DNA of 64,000 nt from Deltaproteobacteria bacterium (GCA_005774545.1 VAUL01000001.1:179626-243625); one strand, 5' to 3'; shown: positions 1 through 9,327, counted from the stretch's first letter. Program-made: numbers and translations. Notes: generated by a model not told the origin, from the sequence alone.

Positions 1-1
1 G

Positions 2-67
2 AAAATGGTGCCGAAGAAAGCCCTGGAGGTGAATCACAAGGCCTTTGCCATGGGGCGGGCACTTTGA
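2..67 (+). CDS. iorB: 3' end of a probable indolepyruvate ferredoxin oxidoreductase beta subunit (partial)
   Basis: Only the last 21 codons are present, ending at TGA 65-67. The tail ([18 protein letters not shown]) resembles the C-terminus of the beta subunit of indolepyruvate:ferredoxin oxidoreductase, which with IorA oxidatively decarboxylates aryl-pyruvates from aromatic amino acids to aryl-acetyl-CoA. The next gene is a phenylacetate-CoA ligase 13 bases downstream, the usual partner of ior genes in Geobacter-like genomes. The identification rests on a short tail and on context, so it is tentative. Confidence 0.5.
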   Translation, partial: KMVPKKALEVNHKAFAMGRAL

Positions 68-80
68 AGGGGAGGACCGC

Positions 81-1388
81 ATGACGGCCTACTTCCACGA
101 AGAATTCGAAACCATGCCGCGCGCGGCGCTGGAGGCTCTGCAGCTCAAACGCCTGCAGAACACGGTGACACGCGTCTATGAAAAGGTCCCGTTCTACCGG
201 GAATCGCTCAGTAAAGCCGGCATTCGTCCCGAGCAGATCCGCAGTCTCGACGATCTGCGCCGCCTGCCGTTCACCGTCAAGCAGGATATGCGCGACGCGT
301 ATCCTTATAATCTCTTTGCCGCGCCAATGGACGACATCGTGCGCATTCACGCGTCCAGCGGCACCACCGGCAAGCCGACGGTCGTCGGCTACACCCGCAA
401 GGATATCGATATCTGGGCGGATCTGATGGCCCGGACCTTCGTCGCTACCGGCGTGCACAAGGGCGATATCATCCACAACGCCTACGGCTACGGGTTGTTC
501 ACCGGCGGTCTTGGTGCACATTACGGAGCTGAACGGCTCGGTGCTTCGGTCATCCCGATCTCGGGGGGCAACACCGCCCGGCAGTTGCTGATCATGCAGG
601 ATTTCGGCTCAACCGTGCTGACTTGCACCCCCTCCTATTCGCTGTACATGGCCGAGGAAGCGCGCGAAGCCGGCATCGATTTCCGCGATCTGAAGCTGCG
701 CGTCGGCATCTTCGGCGCGGAACCGTGGTCGGAGGACATGCGCAGGGATATCGAGGCCAAGCTAAACCTCCATGCCCTCGACATCTACGGGCTCTCCGAG
801 ATCATGGGCCCCGGCGTCGCGATCGAGTGCATCGAGGCAAAGAACGGCCTGCACATCTGGGAGGACCATTTCCTGGCGGAAATCATTGACCCGGAAAGCG
901 GCGAGGTGCTCCCGGACGGCGCCACCGGTGAACTGGTGATCACCACCATCACCAAAGAGGGGATTCCGCTGCTGCGCTACCGGACCCGCGACATCACCAG
1001 CCTCAACCGGGAAACATGCGTCTGCGGACGGACCCATGCGCGCCTGGCCCGCATGAGCGGCCGCAGCGACGATATGCTGATCATCCGCGGCGTCAACGTC
1101 TTCCCGTCGCAGATCGAGTCGATCCTGATGCGCATCGAGGGGGTCGAGCCGCACTACCTGCTGGTGGTTGACCGGCACGACAACCTCGACACCCTCGAGG
1201 TCCAGGTCGAGGTCAATGAAACCCTTTTCTCCGACGAGGTCAAAGTGCTGCAGGCCCTGGCCCTGCGCATCGAGAAGGAGATCAAGGATTTTCTCGGCGT
1301 CACCAGCAAGGTGCGCCTGGTGGAGCCGAAAACCATTGCCCGCAGCGAAGGGAAGGCCAAGCGCGTCATCGACAATCGCAGGAAATAG
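81..1388 (+). CDS. paaK: phenylacetate-CoA ligase (first copy)
   Basis: A 435-aa AMP-forming aryl-acid CoA ligase that activates phenylacetate or related aryl acids to the CoA thioester in the cytoplasm. The adenylation P-loop SSGTTGKPT lies at residues 92-100. GLSEIMGPG and YRTRDI follow, then the small C-terminal lid domain with [16 protein letters not shown] and a late lysine in SEGKAKRV. Length is normal for PaaK. ATG 81 is preferred over an in-frame ATG at 45 because GGAGG at 71-75 is well placed and the upstream coding end reaches 67. It begins an operon-like run through 8945. A second, clearly related ligase closes the same run, so the two may differ in substrate. Confidence 0.93.
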   Translation: MTAYFHEEFETMPRAALEALQLKRLQNTVTRVYEKVPFYRESLSKAGIRPEQIRSLDDLRRLPFTVKQDMRDAYPYNLFAAPMDDIVRIHASSGTTGKPTVVGYTRKDIDIWADLMARTFVATGVHKGDIIHNAYGYGLFTGGLGAHYGAERLGASVIPISGGNTARQLLIMQDFGSTVLTCTPSYSLYMAEEAREAGIDFRDLKLRVGIFGAEPWSEDMRRDIEAKLNLHALDIYGLSEIMGPGVAIECIEAKNGLHIWEDHFLAEIIDPESGEVLPDGATGELVITTITKEGIPLLRYRTRDITSLNRETCVCGRTHARLARMSGRSDDMLIIRGVNVFPSQIESILMRIEGVEPHYLLVVDRHDNLDTLEVQVEVNETLFSDEVKVLQALALRIEKEIKDFLGVTSKVRLVEPKTIARSEGKAKRVIDNRRK

Positions 1389-1402
1389 ATCGGGAGGGTG
1401 CC

Positions 1403-1834
1403 ATGCAGCTTGAGCAGATTTCCATTTTCATTGAAAACAAGTCCGGTCGGCTGGCCGAGGTGACCCGCGTTCTGGGGAGCAAAGGGATCAACATCCGTGC
1501 CTTGTCGCTGGCCGATACCTCCGATTTCGGTATCCTCCGGCTGATCGTCGATCAGATCGATCTGGCCAAGACCGCGCTCAAGGAGCAGGGGTTCACGGTC
1601 AGCAAGACCAACGTGGTCGCGGTCGAGGTTCCCGATCAGCCCGGCGGTCTGGCGGGAATTCTCGATATTCTCGACAAGTCGCAGGTCAACGTCGAATACA
1701 TGTATGCCTTCGTCGAGCGCTGTGGCGGTAATGCGGTGATCATCTTCCGCTTCGATGATGCCGATGCGGCGATCCGCGTCCTCACTGAAAACGGTGTCAA
1801 GATTATGGAAGGGGAGCGCCTCTACCGGATGTAG
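1403..1834 (+). CDS. tandem ACT-domain protein
   Basis: A 143-aa protein made of two ACT domains. The first is residues about 3-65 ([20 protein letters not shown]) and the second about 70-140 ([15 protein letters not shown]), each with the Gly-Arg/Gly-Leu-Ala turn that binds amino acids at ACT dimer interfaces. No catalytic domain is attached. Such stand-alone ACT proteins often sit beside paaK/ior genes and are thought to sense aromatic or branched-chain amino acids; that role is inference here. GGGAGGG precedes ATG 1403 and the gene is 14 bases from paaK, so co-transcription is likely. Confidence 0.85.
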   Translation: MQLEQISIFIENKSGRLAEVTRVLGSKGINIRALSLADTSDFGILRLIVDQIDLAKTALKEQGFTVSKTNVVAVEVPDQPGGLAGILDILDKSQVNVEYMYAFVERCGGNAVIIFRFDDADAAIRVLTENGVKIMEGERLYRM

Positions 1835-1883
1835 GCGTGCCCATGACGGCAATGGTAGCTTCGAACTCGCGGGAGGAATGATC

Positions 1884-3020
1884 ATGCGAAAACTGGCGAT
1901 GGTATGGATGGTACTCTGTCTCGTGCTGAGTGCCGGCACGGTCCTGGCCGAGCCGTTGCGCATCGGCGCGCTTTTCTCTATTACCGGCCCGGCGGCTTTC
2001 CTCGGTGAACCGGAAAAGAACACACTGGAAATGCTGGTCAAGGAGATCAATGCCAAGGGTGGTGTCAAAGGCCAGCCGGTCGAGGCCGTGATCTACGACA
2101 CCACCGGTGATCCGACCAAGGCAGTGCAACTGGCGACCAAGCTGATCAAGGACGACAAGGTTGTCGCCATCATCGGGCCGAGCACCACCGGTGAAACGAT
2201 GGCGGTCAAACCGATCACTGAAAAGGAGCAGATTCCTCTGATCTCCTGTGCGGCCGGCATCAAGATCACCGACCCGGTCAACCCCTGGACGTTCAAGACG
2301 CCGGCCAATGACCATATTGCCGGGGAGAAGATTCTCAACTATGCGGTCGGCAAGGGCCAGAAGAAGTTCGCTCTACTTACGGTCTCCGACGGTTTCGGTT
2401 CGTCGGGCCGCGAACAGCTCAAGGGGCTGCTCGCCAAAAAGGGGCTGGAACTGGTGGCTGATGAGACTTTCGGCCCCAAGGATACCGATATGACTGCGCA
2501 GTTGACCAAGATCCGCGCGGCCGGCCCCGATGCCATCATCTGCTGGGGAACCAACCCCGGCCCGGCCGTGGTGACGCGCAACGTCAAGCAGCTCGGCATC
2601 AAAATCCCCTTGTACATGAGTCACGGGGTAGCTTCGAAGAAGTACATCGAACTGGCCACCCCCGAGGCCGCCGAGGGGGTCATGCTCCCCGCCGGCAAGC
2701 TGACGGTATTCGACAAGATCAAGGAAAGCGACCCGCAGGCGCGGCTGCTCAAGGAGTACGATGCGGCCTATCGCAAGACCTTCGGCGTGGAAGCCTCGAC
2801 CTTTGGCGGTTATGCCTACGACGCCCTGCAGCTGATCGTCGCTGCAGTCCAGAAAAACGGCGCTTCTTCCGACCAGATCCGCAGCGGTCTTGAGCAGACC
2901 AGCAAAGTGGTTGGAGTATCCGGGGTCTTCACCATGTCTGCGGGCGACCACAATGGCCTTGATCTCTCGGCATTCGAGATGGTTCGCATCACGGCCGGCG
3001 ACTGGGCGATCATTCAGTAA
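1884..3020 (+). CDS. livK: branched-chain/aromatic amino-acid ABC transporter, periplasmic binding protein 1
   Basis: A 378-aa type I periplasmic binding protein (LivK/Peripla_BP_6 family). The N-terminus MRKLAMVWMVLCLVLSAG followed by a cleavage-like TVLAEP is a Sec signal peptide; the mature protein begins LRIGALFSITGPAAFLGEP, typical of the family. ATG 1884 is chosen because GGGAGGA at 1871-1877 gives 6-7 bases spacing; ATG 1878 is too close. It is followed by a second binding protein and the permease/ATPase genes of the same system. The ligand cannot be read from sequence; flanking CoA ligases suggest aromatic acids or aromatic/branched-chain amino acids. Confidence 0.92.
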   Translation: MRKLAMVWMVLCLVLSAGTVLAEPLRIGALFSITGPAAFLGEPEKNTLEMLVKEINAKGGVKGQPVEAVIYDTTGDPTKAVQLATKLIKDDKVVAIIGPSTTGETMAVKPITEKEQIPLISCAAGIKITDPVNPWTFKTPANDHIAGEKILNYAVGKGQKKFALLTVSDGFGSSGREQLKGLLAKKGLELVADETFGPKDTDMTAQLTKIRAAGPDAIICWGTNPGPAVVTRNVKQLGIKIPLYMSHGVASKKYIELATPEAAEGVMLPAGKLTVFDKIKESDPQARLLKEYDAAYRKTFGVEASTFGGYAYDALQLIVAAVQKNGASSDQIRSGLEQTSKVVGVSGVFTMSAGDHNGLDLSAFEMVRITAGDWAIIQ

Positions 3021-3044
3021 ATTTCGAACTTTCAGGAGGATTTT

Positions 3045-4187
3045 ATGAAGATCCGATCTGTTTCGTATATTGCCGTGCTGCTGGCCCTGCTGTTTTTTGC
3101 CGGGGTATCGTCTGCCGCCGAGTCGATCAGAATCGGTGCACTCTTTTCCGTGACAGGCCCGCCCTCGTTCCTCGGCGAACCGGAGCGCAATACTGCGCAG
3201 ATGGTCGTCGACGAAATCAACAAAGCCGGCGGGATCAAGGGGCGGCCCCTCGAACTGGTGGTTTACGATACCTCCGGAGACCCGACCAAGGCAGTGCAGT
3301 TGGCGACCAAGCTGATCAAGGACGACAAGGTCGTCGCCATCATCGGGCCGAGCACCACCGGCGAAACGATGGCGGTCAAACCGGTGACCGAAAAGGAACA
3401 GATTCCTCTGATCTCTTGTGCCGCCGGCAGCAAGATCACCGATCCGGTCAACCCCTGGACGTTCAAGACCGCGCAGAACGACACCCTGGCCGTCGCCCGC
3501 ATCTTCGAATATCTTCAGAAGCGCAAGCTGGATAAAGTCGCCATTCTGAGCGTTTCCGACGGGTTCGGCGCATCGGGCCGCGAGCAGCTCAAAGGGCAGG
3601 CCTCCAAATATGGCATTACGCTGGTGGTCGATGACACCTTCGGGCCGAAGGATACCGACATGACCGCCCAGTTGACCAAGATTCGCGGCAGCGAAGCGCA
3701 GGCCATCATCTGCTGGGGCACCAATCCCGGGCCGGCAGTGGTGGCGAAGAATGTTCGCCAACTGGGCATCAAGCTGCCGCTGTTCATGAGTCACGGCGTT
3801 TCATCGAAAAAGTTCATCGAACTGGCCGGTGAAGCGGCTGAAGGGATCATTCTCCCTTCCGGGAGGGTGATCGTCGCCGACCTTCTGCCGGCCAGCGACG
3901 CGCAGAAGAAGTCGCTGATGGCTTACGTGCAGAATTACAAGCACCACTACAATGTGGAGGGTGATCATTTCGGCGGGCATGCCTGGGATGCGGTCATGCT
4001 GCTGAAGAAGGCCCTCGAGCAAGGGGCCGACACCCCTGCGTCGATCCGCGACCAGTTGGAGAAGATTTCCGGCTTTGCCGGTATCGGCGGGGTGTTCGGT
4101 TTTTCTCCGACCGACCATGCCGGTCTGACCAAGGATGCCTTCGTCCTTGTCGAAATCAAGAACAGGGACTGGGTATTGGTCGACTGA
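3045..4187 (+). CDS. livK: branched-chain/aromatic amino-acid ABC transporter, periplasmic binding protein 2
   Basis: A 380-aa paralogue of the preceding gene, with its own signal peptide (hydrophobic residues about 8-21, SSAAES cleavage region) and the same opening IRIGALFSVTGPPSFLGEP. AGGAGG at 3034-3039 precedes ATG 3045. The block from DPTKAVQLATKLIKDD to the PLISCAAG and PVNPWTFKT region is nearly identical in both proteins and in DNA, whereas the C-terminal third has diverged, so the pair arose by duplication and may still exchange sequence. Two binding proteins sharing one membrane core would widen the substrate range (inference). Confidence 0.92.
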   Translation: MKIRSVSYIAVLLALLFFAGVSSAAESIRIGALFSVTGPPSFLGEPERNTAQMVVDEINKAGGIKGRPLELVVYDTSGDPTKAVQLATKLIKDDKVVAIIGPSTTGETMAVKPVTEKEQIPLISCAAGSKITDPVNPWTFKTAQNDTLAVARIFEYLQKRKLDKVAILSVSDGFGASGREQLKGQASKYGITLVVDDTFGPKDTDMTAQLTKIRGSEAQAIICWGTNPGPAVVAKNVRQLGIKLPLFMSHGVSSKKFIELAGEAAEGIILPSGRVIVADLLPASDAQKKSLMAYVQNYKHHYNVEGDHFGGHAWDAVMLLKKALEQGADTPASIRDQLEKISGFAGIGGVFGFSPTDHAGLTKDAFVLVEIKNRDWVLVD

Positions 4188-4228
4188 TAGCCGGTCCCCT
4201 TACAAACATCAACTGATTCTGTTCCGTC

Positions 4229-4255
4229 AGCGCAGGCGGATTCTTCGCCTGCGCT
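4229..4255 (+). promoter_or_regulatory. intergenic hairpin between livK2 and livH
   Basis: A perfect 10-bp stem, AGCGCAGGCG (4229-4238) with CGCCTGCGCT (4246-4255), around a 7-base loop. No T-run follows, so it is not a classic terminator. It lies at the switch from abundant binding-protein genes to membrane genes, where such hairpins commonly protect the upstream mRNA from 3' exonucleases. Confidence 0.65.
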
Positions 4256-4282
4256 GCACCTTTGCCAGCGGCTCCGGACTTT

Positions 4283-5167
4283 ATGGATTTTTCACAGCAG
4301 ATTTCGCAATACATCCTTTCAGGTCTCGCCACCGGTGCCATTTATGCGCTGATCGGGCTCGGTTTCGCCATCATCTACAATTCCACCGGGATCATCAATT
4401 TTGCCCAGGGGGAGTTCGTCATGCTGGGCGGGATGTTCGGCGTCTACTTCCATACGGTCCACAACTTCAACCTGGCAGTTGCTCTGTTACTGGCGATCCT
4501 CTTTGCCGCGGTGTCGGGGGTTCTCTTTGAGCGCCTGGCCATCCGCCCTCTGCGTAGAGCGACTCCGCTGGGGTTGGTAATCATCACTATCGGCGGCAGC
4601 ATTCTAGTGCGCGGTCTTGCCATGCTGGTGTGGGGCAAGGATACCCATGCGCTGCCGACTTTCTCCGGCGATGAACCGCTTTCGCTGGCCGGCGCGACCT
4701 TGCTGCCGCAGCACATGTGGATCTTTGCCCTGACCGTACTGCTGATCGTTCTCAGCAAGCTGTTTTTCCAGTTCACCATTACCGGCAAGGCGCTGCGCGC
4801 CTGCGCCGTGAACCAGAGGGCGGCTGGTTTGGTTGGCATCGACGTGCGGCGCATGGTCATGTTCTCCTTCCTCCTGGCCTCCGGGATGGGAGCGCTGGCC
4901 GGCATTATCATCGCCCCCCTCACCATGACCTCTTACGATGTCGGCATCATGCTCGGGCTCAAGGGCTTCTGTGCCGCGATCATCGGCGGCATGAGCAATG
5001 GTCTGGGTACGGTGCTTGGCGGCCTGATCCTCGGCGTGCTGGAGGCACTTGGTGCCGGCCTGATCTCGTCCGGCTACAAGGACGCGGTGACCTTTATCAT
5101 CCTGTTGCTGATTCTGTTCCTGCGCCCGCAGGGGCTGTTCAGCCGCGGGGAAAGCGAGCGGGTCTAG
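4283..5167 (+). CDS. livH: branched-chain amino-acid ABC transporter permease LivH
   Basis: A 294-aa very hydrophobic inner-membrane protein of the LivH family, about eight membrane segments. Family features seen: LSGLATGAIYALIGLGFAII, NFAQGEFVMLGGMFG, AVNQRAAGLVGID (the cytoplasmic loop contacting the ATPase) and KGFCAAIIGGMSNGLGTVLGG. ATG 4283 gives MDFSQQISQYILSG; an in-frame TTG at 4262 would add seven residues. No strong Shine-Dalgarno is visible, and the hairpin at 4229-4255 lies just upstream, which may lower expression relative to the binding proteins. Confidence 0.93.
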   Translation: MDFSQQISQYILSGLATGAIYALIGLGFAIIYNSTGIINFAQGEFVMLGGMFGVYFHTVHNFNLAVALLLAILFAAVSGVLFERLAIRPLRRATPLGLVIITIGGSILVRGLAMLVWGKDTHALPTFSGDEPLSLAGATLLPQHMWIFALTVLLIVLSKLFFQFTITGKALRACAVNQRAAGLVGIDVRRMVMFSFLLASGMGALAGIIIAPLTMTSYDVGIMLGLKGFCAAIIGGMSNGLGTVLGGLILGVLEALGAGLISSGYKDAVTFIILLLILFLRPQGLFSRGESERV

Positions 5168-5172
5168 GCCAG

Positions 5173-6138
5173 ATGCGTCGGGAACTGATTAAATTCGCGC
5201 TGTTTGCCGCAGTTGTCCTGACGGTGCCCGCTGTGGTCAAGGGGGGGTACCTGCTCAACGTGCTGGTTTTCGTCGGCATTAACACCATGCTGGCGGTTGC
5301 GCTCAATCTGCTGCTTGGATTCGCCGGTCAGATCTCCCTCGGCCAGGCGGCCTTTTACGGCCTCGGGGCCTATCTTTCCGGGATTCTCACGGCCACGCAC
5401 GGCTGGAACCCGTGGCTGGCCCTGTTTGCCGCTGCGGCCGCAGTCGGTCTGCTGGCCTTCGCTATCGGTTTCCCGATCCTCAAACTCAAGGGGCATTATC
5501 TGGCCATGGCCACCCTGGGCTTCGGAATCATCGTCTATATCGTGTTCAACGAATATGTCGATGTGACCGGCGGGCCTTCCGGATTCCCCGGAATCCCCGG
5601 TTTGCAGATCGGGGATCTGCGCTTCGATTCCGACCTGAAGAGCTATTACCTGATCTGGACGACAGCACTGCTGATCATGCTTCTGGCGGTAAACCTGACG
5701 CGCTCGCGTATCGGCCGTGCCCTGCGCGCCATTCACGATTCGGAGGTGGCGGCGCGGGTGCTCGGTGTCAATGCCCGTCTGCTCAAGGTTCAGGTCTTCG
5801 CCTGTTCGGCGGTGATCTCCTGCATTGCCGGCAGCCTTTACGCCCATACCGTAACGTTCATCTCACCGAGCACTTTCGGTTTTCATTTTTCGGTCGAGCT
5901 ATTGACCATGGTGATTATCGGTGGCCTGGGGAGCATCTACGGCTCCTGCCTCGGTGCCGCTTTGCTGACGCTGTTGCCGGAGTTCTTGCGGACCTTCCAG
6001 GATTACGACATCGTCGTTTACGGCCTGCTGCTGATCGTGATGACCATGTTCATGCCGGGCGGTCTGGTTCAGGGAGCGGCAACCGTGTGGCGGCTGGCTC
6101 TGCGGCTGTTGCCGGCGAAGGGGAGGGGCGATGCTTGA
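5173..6138 (+). CDS. livM: branched-chain amino-acid ABC transporter permease LivM
   Basis: A 321-aa membrane permease paired with LivH. It shows NLLLGFAGQISLGQAAFYGLGAY, the GGPSGFPGIPG loop, the ATPase-contact segment AIHDSEVAARVLGVN and MVIIGGLGSIYG near the C-terminus. The start ATG 5173 is five bases after the livH stop. The reading frame is open far upstream inside livH, but that part is out of family and is an overlap artefact. The last eight bases overlap livG, consistent with translational coupling. Confidence 0.93.
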   Translation: MRRELIKFALFAAVVLTVPAVVKGGYLLNVLVFVGINTMLAVALNLLLGFAGQISLGQAAFYGLGAYLSGILTATHGWNPWLALFAAAAAVGLLAFAIGFPILKLKGHYLAMATLGFGIIVYIVFNEYVDVTGGPSGFPGIPGLQIGDLRFDSDLKSYYLIWTTALLIMLLAVNLTRSRIGRALRAIHDSEVAARVLGVNARLLKVQVFACSAVISCIAGSLYAHTVTFISPSTFGFHFSVELLTMVIIGGLGSIYGSCLGAALLTLLPEFLRTFQDYDIVVYGLLLIVMTMFMPGGLVQGAATVWRLALRLLPAKGRGDA

Positions 6139-6883
6139 GGTTCAAGGCGTCACCTGCGTCTTCGGCGGGTTGACCGCACTCGACGATGTCTCTTTCACGG
6201 TCCGGGCCGGTGAGATTACCGGGGTGATCGGTCCCAACGGTGCCGGGAAAACGACCCTGTTCAACATCATTACCGGCATTTATGCGCGGACCGCCGGCCG
6301 TATCGTGCTCGAGGGGCGTGACATCAGCGGTCTGCCGCCGGAACGCCTGACCCGCCTCGGTCTCGTCAGAACCTTCCAGAACATCGAACTGTTTGGTCAG
6401 ATGACAGTGCTGGAAAATGTCATGGTCGGGCTGCATACCCGCAGCCGCAGCGGTTTTTTTGCCTGCGCCTGCAAGCTTCCCCAGCATCTGGCGGAGGAGC
6501 GACGCATCCGGGCTCAGGCCACTGAACTGCTCGAGTTCGTCGGCATCCCCGATCTGGCCGACACCGTGGCGTCCAATCTTCCTTTCGGTAAGGGCCGACT
6601 GCTCGAGATCGCCCGGGCCCTTGCGGTCAAGCCGCGCATCATGCTGATGGACGAGCCGGCTGCCGGACTGAACAGCCGTGAGACGTGGCAACTCGGCGAG
6701 TTGATCCGGAAGATTCGCGACACCGGGGTCACCGTGGTACTGGTTGAGCACGATATGGAATTGGTGATGGACATCTGCGATGCCATCGTCGTGCTCAACC
6801 TCGGCAGGAAGCTGGCAGAGGGGACACCCCGCCAGATCCAGGAAAATTCCGAGGTCATCGCGGCTTACCTGGGGGAAGGATAG
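6131..6883 (+). CDS. livG: branched-chain amino-acid ABC transporter ATP-binding protein LivG
   Basis: A 250-aa cytoplasmic ATPase subunit. Walker [10 protein letters not shown] is near residues 37-45, Q-loop [10 protein letters not shown] near 79, Walker [13 protein letters not shown] near 172, and the switch histidine in VEHDMELVM. The signature stretch reads [15 protein letters not shown], i.e. the LSGGQ core is replaced by LPFGKGR, which is usual for LivG (LPYGQQR-like). GGGAGG at 6121-6126 precedes ATG 6131. It overlaps livM by eight bases and is followed closely by livF. Confidence 0.94.
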   Translation: MLEVQGVTCVFGGLTALDDVSFTVRAGEITGVIGPNGAGKTTLFNIITGIYARTAGRIVLEGRDISGLPPERLTRLGLVRTFQNIELFGQMTVLENVMVGLHTRSRSGFFACACKLPQHLAEERRIRAQATELLEFVGIPDLADTVASNLPFGKGRLLEIARALAVKPRIMLMDEPAAGLNSRETWQLGELIRKIRDTGVTVVLVEHDMELVMDICDAIVVLNLGRKLAEGTPRQIQENSEVIAAYLGEG

Positions 6884-6889
6884 CCTCCC

Positions 6890-7639
6890 ATGGAGATGTT
6901 GAAGGTCAAGCATATCAACACCTATTACGGGCAGGTGCATGCCCTGAAGAACGTCTCGCTGCACCTCAATCAGGGAGAAATCGTGACCCTGATCGGCGCG
7001 AACGGCGCAGGGAAGACCACGATTCTCAATTCTCTGTCGGCCGTCACACCGATCCGCAGCGGCGAGATCCTCTTCGAGGGCAATCCGATTCATGCGTTAT
7101 CTCCGGAGAAGATCGTCGATCTGGGGATTTCCCAGGTGCCGGAGGGCCGCCAGGTCTTCAAGCCTCTGACGGTCGAAGACAATCTCGAACTCGGTGCCTA
7201 CCTGCGCTACCGCCGTCGCGAAGGGCGAGCCAGGATTCGCGCCAGCCTCGATGAAATCTATCGGCTCTTCCCCCGACTGCTCGAGCGGCGCCGCCAGTTG
7301 GCCGGCACCCTTTCCGGCGGCGAGCAGCAGATGCTTGCCATCGGGCGTGCACTCATGGCCCGCCCGAAACTGCTGCTGCTCGACGAGCCTTCAATGGGGT
7401 TGGCGCCACTGGTGGTTCAGGAAATCTTCTCGGTGATTGCGACCCTGACCAGGGAACTCGGCACAACCGTGCTGCTGGTCGAGCAGAATGCGAAGGCGGC
7501 GCTGAAGCTGGCAGACCGGGGTTACGTGCTGGAGACCGGCAAGGTAATCATCGAGGAAAGTGCCGGTGATCTGTTGGAAAACCGCGAAGTGCAGCGTGCC
7601 TATCTGGGGAAGGAAAAGAAGGAGATCTGGGAGCGTTAG
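6890..7639 (+). CDS. livF: branched-chain amino-acid ABC transporter ATP-binding protein LivF
   Basis: A 249-aa ATPase partner of LivG. Walker [10 protein letters not shown] near residues 38-46, Q-loop [20 protein letters not shown] typical of LivF, signature LSGGEQQML, Walker [14 protein letters not shown] and VEQNAKAAL in place of the switch region. The C-terminus (EVQRAYLGK) is a LivF hallmark. The gene starts six bases after livG; ATG 6890 and ATG 6896 are both possible. The last transporter gene of the operon, followed within five bases by the second CoA ligase. Confidence 0.94.
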   Translation: MEMLKVKHINTYYGQVHALKNVSLHLNQGEIVTLIGANGAGKTTILNSLSAVTPIRSGEILFEGNPIHALSPEKIVDLGISQVPEGRQVFKPLTVEDNLELGAYLRYRRREGRARIRASLDEIYRLFPRLLERRRQLAGTLSGGEQQMLAIGRALMARPKLLLLDEPSMGLAPLVVQEIFSVIATLTRELGTTVLLVEQNAKAALKLADRGYVLETGKVIIEESAGDLLENREVQRAYLGKEKKEIWER

Positions 7640-7643
7640 GGAC

Positions 7644-8945
7644 ATGGATATCTGGGATCAGACACACGAGTGCATGCCGCGCGAGGAGCTTGAGCAGCTG
7701 CAACTGGAGCGGTTGCAGGCGACGCTCAACCGAGCCTACAAGAATGTCACCTGCTATCGTCGCAAGTTCGATGAAATGGGGATCATTCCCGAAGACATCC
7801 GCTCCCTCGACGACCTCCGCCGGCTCCCATTCACCGCCAAGGAGGACCTGCGCCTCAACTACCCTTACGGGATGTTCGCCGTCCCGTTGCGCGAGGTGGT
7901 GCGGATTCACTCCTCCTCCGGTACAACCGGCAAGCCGACGGTCGTTGGCTACACCCGTAACGATATCAAGACCTGGTCGCAACTGGTGGCTCGTCTTCTG
8001 ACCGCTGCCGGGGTCACGCACGACGACGTGGTGCAGATCACTTTCGGCTACGGATTGTTTACCGGCGCCTTTGGTCTGCACTACGGCGCCGAACTGATCG
8101 GTGCCTCCGTCATCCCCATGGGTGGCGGCAACACCGAGAAGCAGCTCATGATCATGCAGGATTACCGGACCACCGCTCTGGTCGGCACGCCGAGCTACGC
8201 CCTGACGCTGGCCGATCGGATGGAAAAGCAGGGGATCGATCCAAAGTCCCTGACCCTGCGCTTCGGTCTGTTCGGCGGTGAACCGTGGAGCGAGGAGATG
8301 CGGCGTGAGATCGAGCAGCGTCTCGGCATCATCGCGACCGACAACTACGGCCTGTCGGAAGTCATGGGGCCGGGCGTGGCCGGCGAATGCCGCGGCCGTT
8401 GCGGCATGCACATCTTCGAGGATCATTTTCTCCCTGAAATCATCGATCCTGAAACCTGTGAGGTTCTCCCTCCCGGTTCGGTCGGCGAACTGGTGCTGAC
8501 CACCCTGACCAAGGAAGCCCTGCCGGTCATTCGCTACCGCACCCGCGATATTACCCGGCTCATCTACGATCGGTGCGACTGCGGCCGGACCATGGTGCGC
8601 ATGGAGAAGACCCGCGGCCGATCCGACGACATGCTGATCATCAAGGGCGTCAACGTCTTCCCGACGCAGATCGAGGAGGTGCTCTTCCAGATCGAAGGGT
8701 GCGAACCGCACTACCAGCTGGTGATCGACCGCATCGACAATGTCGACACTCTGGAGGTGCTCGTCGAGGTCAACGAAACGATTTTCTTCGATGAGATGAA
8801 AAAACAGCGGGCCTTTGTCAGCATGGTGGAAAAGCGCCTGGCCTCGACCCTGAACGTCGGCGCCAGGGTCAAGCTGGTCGAGCCGGCCAGCATTCCCCGT
8901 CATGAGGGGAAGGCCCAGCGGGTCATCGATCGGCGCAAGCGGTGA
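7644..8945 (+). CDS. paaK: phenylacetate-CoA ligase (second copy)
   Basis: A 433-aa paralogue of the ligase at the start of the operon, with the same adenylation loop [14 protein letters not shown] (residues about 92-105), [33 protein letters not shown] and [20 protein letters not shown]. The CxCG region resembles a small metal-binding knuckle and is also present in the first copy (CVCGR). ATG 7644 lies five bases after the livF stop; an upstream in-frame ATG at 7560 lies inside livF and is rejected. Likely activates an aryl or related acid imported or formed by the neighbouring genes. Confidence 0.93.
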   Translation: MDIWDQTHECMPREELEQLQLERLQATLNRAYKNVTCYRRKFDEMGIIPEDIRSLDDLRRLPFTAKEDLRLNYPYGMFAVPLREVVRIHSSSGTTGKPTVVGYTRNDIKTWSQLVARLLTAAGVTHDDVVQITFGYGLFTGAFGLHYGAELIGASVIPMGGGNTEKQLMIMQDYRTTALVGTPSYALTLADRMEKQGIDPKSLTLRFGLFGGEPWSEEMRREIEQRLGIIATDNYGLSEVMGPGVAGECRGRCGMHIFEDHFLPEIIDPETCEVLPPGSVGELVLTTLTKEALPVIRYRTRDITRLIYDRCDCGRTMVRMEKTRGRSDDMLIIKGVNVFPTQIEEVLFQIEGCEPHYQLVIDRIDNVDTLEVLVEVNETIFFDEMKKQRAFVSMVEKRLASTLNVGARVKLVEPASIPRHEGKAQRVIDRRKR

Positions 8946-8955
8946 GCCATATTTC

Positions 8956-8984
8956 TTGACAACCGGATGATGCTGACGCATAAT
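8956..8984 (+). promoter_or_regulatory. sigma70-type promoter of tRNA-Pro
   Basis: TTGACA (8956-8961), 17-base spacer, CATAAT (8979-8984), 18 bases before the mature tRNA 5' end. It starts only 10 bases after the paaK2 stop. Confidence 0.8.
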
Positions 8985-9002
8985 CCGGCTCCGTTGTGCT
9001 GA

Positions 9003-9080
<78 letters not shown>

Positions 9081-9091
9081 CAACAACGGAT

Positions 9092-9128
9092 ACACGGGCC
9101 ATCCTGCATGGGGTGGCCCGTGTGTTTT
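9092..9128 (+). terminator. intrinsic terminator after tRNA-Pro
   Basis: Stem ACACGGGCCA with TGGCCCGTGT around a small loop, followed by GTTTT. It separates tRNA-Pro from the riboswitch transcript. Confidence 0.8.
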
Positions 9129-9141
9129 GGTGCGGGGGCGG

Positions 9142-9169
9142 TTGACAATTAAGACCGGTGTGGTAGCTT
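9142..9169 (+). promoter_or_regulatory. probable promoter of the riboswitch transcript
   Basis: Perfect -35 TTGACA (9142-9147); the best -10 is TAGCTT at 9164-9169 (16-base spacing), which matches only in part. Transcription would start a few bases before the riboswitch P1 helix. Confidence 0.55.
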
Positions 9170-9182
9170 TTTAACAAGTGCG

Positions 9183-9269
9183 ACTCTCCGATACGGGCAA
9201 AGCCGGTGCGAGCCGGTGACGCAAAGCCACGGATCTGCTACGGCAGACCGCCGGGTTGCCGAAGAGAGC
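9183..9269 (+). ncRNA. GEMM-I cyclic dinucleotide riboswitch
   Basis: The stretch matches the GEMM-I consensus. GGGCAAA is followed by a short stem capped by a GCGA tetraloop (the GNRA loop of the first hairpin), then the invariant GACGCAAAGCC, then a second hairpin CGGATCTGC/GCAGACCG with TACG loop, then GGGTTGCCGA. CTCTC near 9184 pairs with GAGAG near 9265 to close P1. In the GGGCAAA segment the base thought to contact the ligand guanine appears to be G, which favours cyclic di-GMP over the cGAMP-sensing subtype known from Geobacter; that alignment is by eye. A terminator follows, so it likely controls the downstream small gene by attenuation. Confidence 0.88.
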
Positions 9270-9293
9270 AAGCCGTCATCTGTTTGCCCTTGC

Positions 9294-9327
9294 ACGCCCG
9301 TCTTCGGTTTGAGAAGGACGGGCGTTT
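9294..9327 (+). terminator. terminator-like hairpin of the riboswitch expression platform
   Basis: Perfect 9-bp stem ACGCCCGTC (9294-9302) with GACGGGCGT (9317-9325), followed by TTTAGCGTT, a weak T-run. It lies between the aptamer and the small CDS at 9407, as expected for a ligand-controlled terminator. Confidence 0.7.

Noticed and set aside
1755..1883. Longer N-terminus of livK1
   Set aside because: The in-frame extension overlaps the ACT gene and removes the signal peptide from the N-terminus; ATG 1884 has the better ribosome site.
4717..5172. Longer N-terminus of livM
   Set aside because: The extension lies inside livH and does not match the LivM family.
9183..9269. Cobalamin or other riboswitch class
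   Set aside because: The GACGCAAAGCC core, GNRA-capped stem and GGGTTGCCGA end are specific to GEMM; no B12 box is present.
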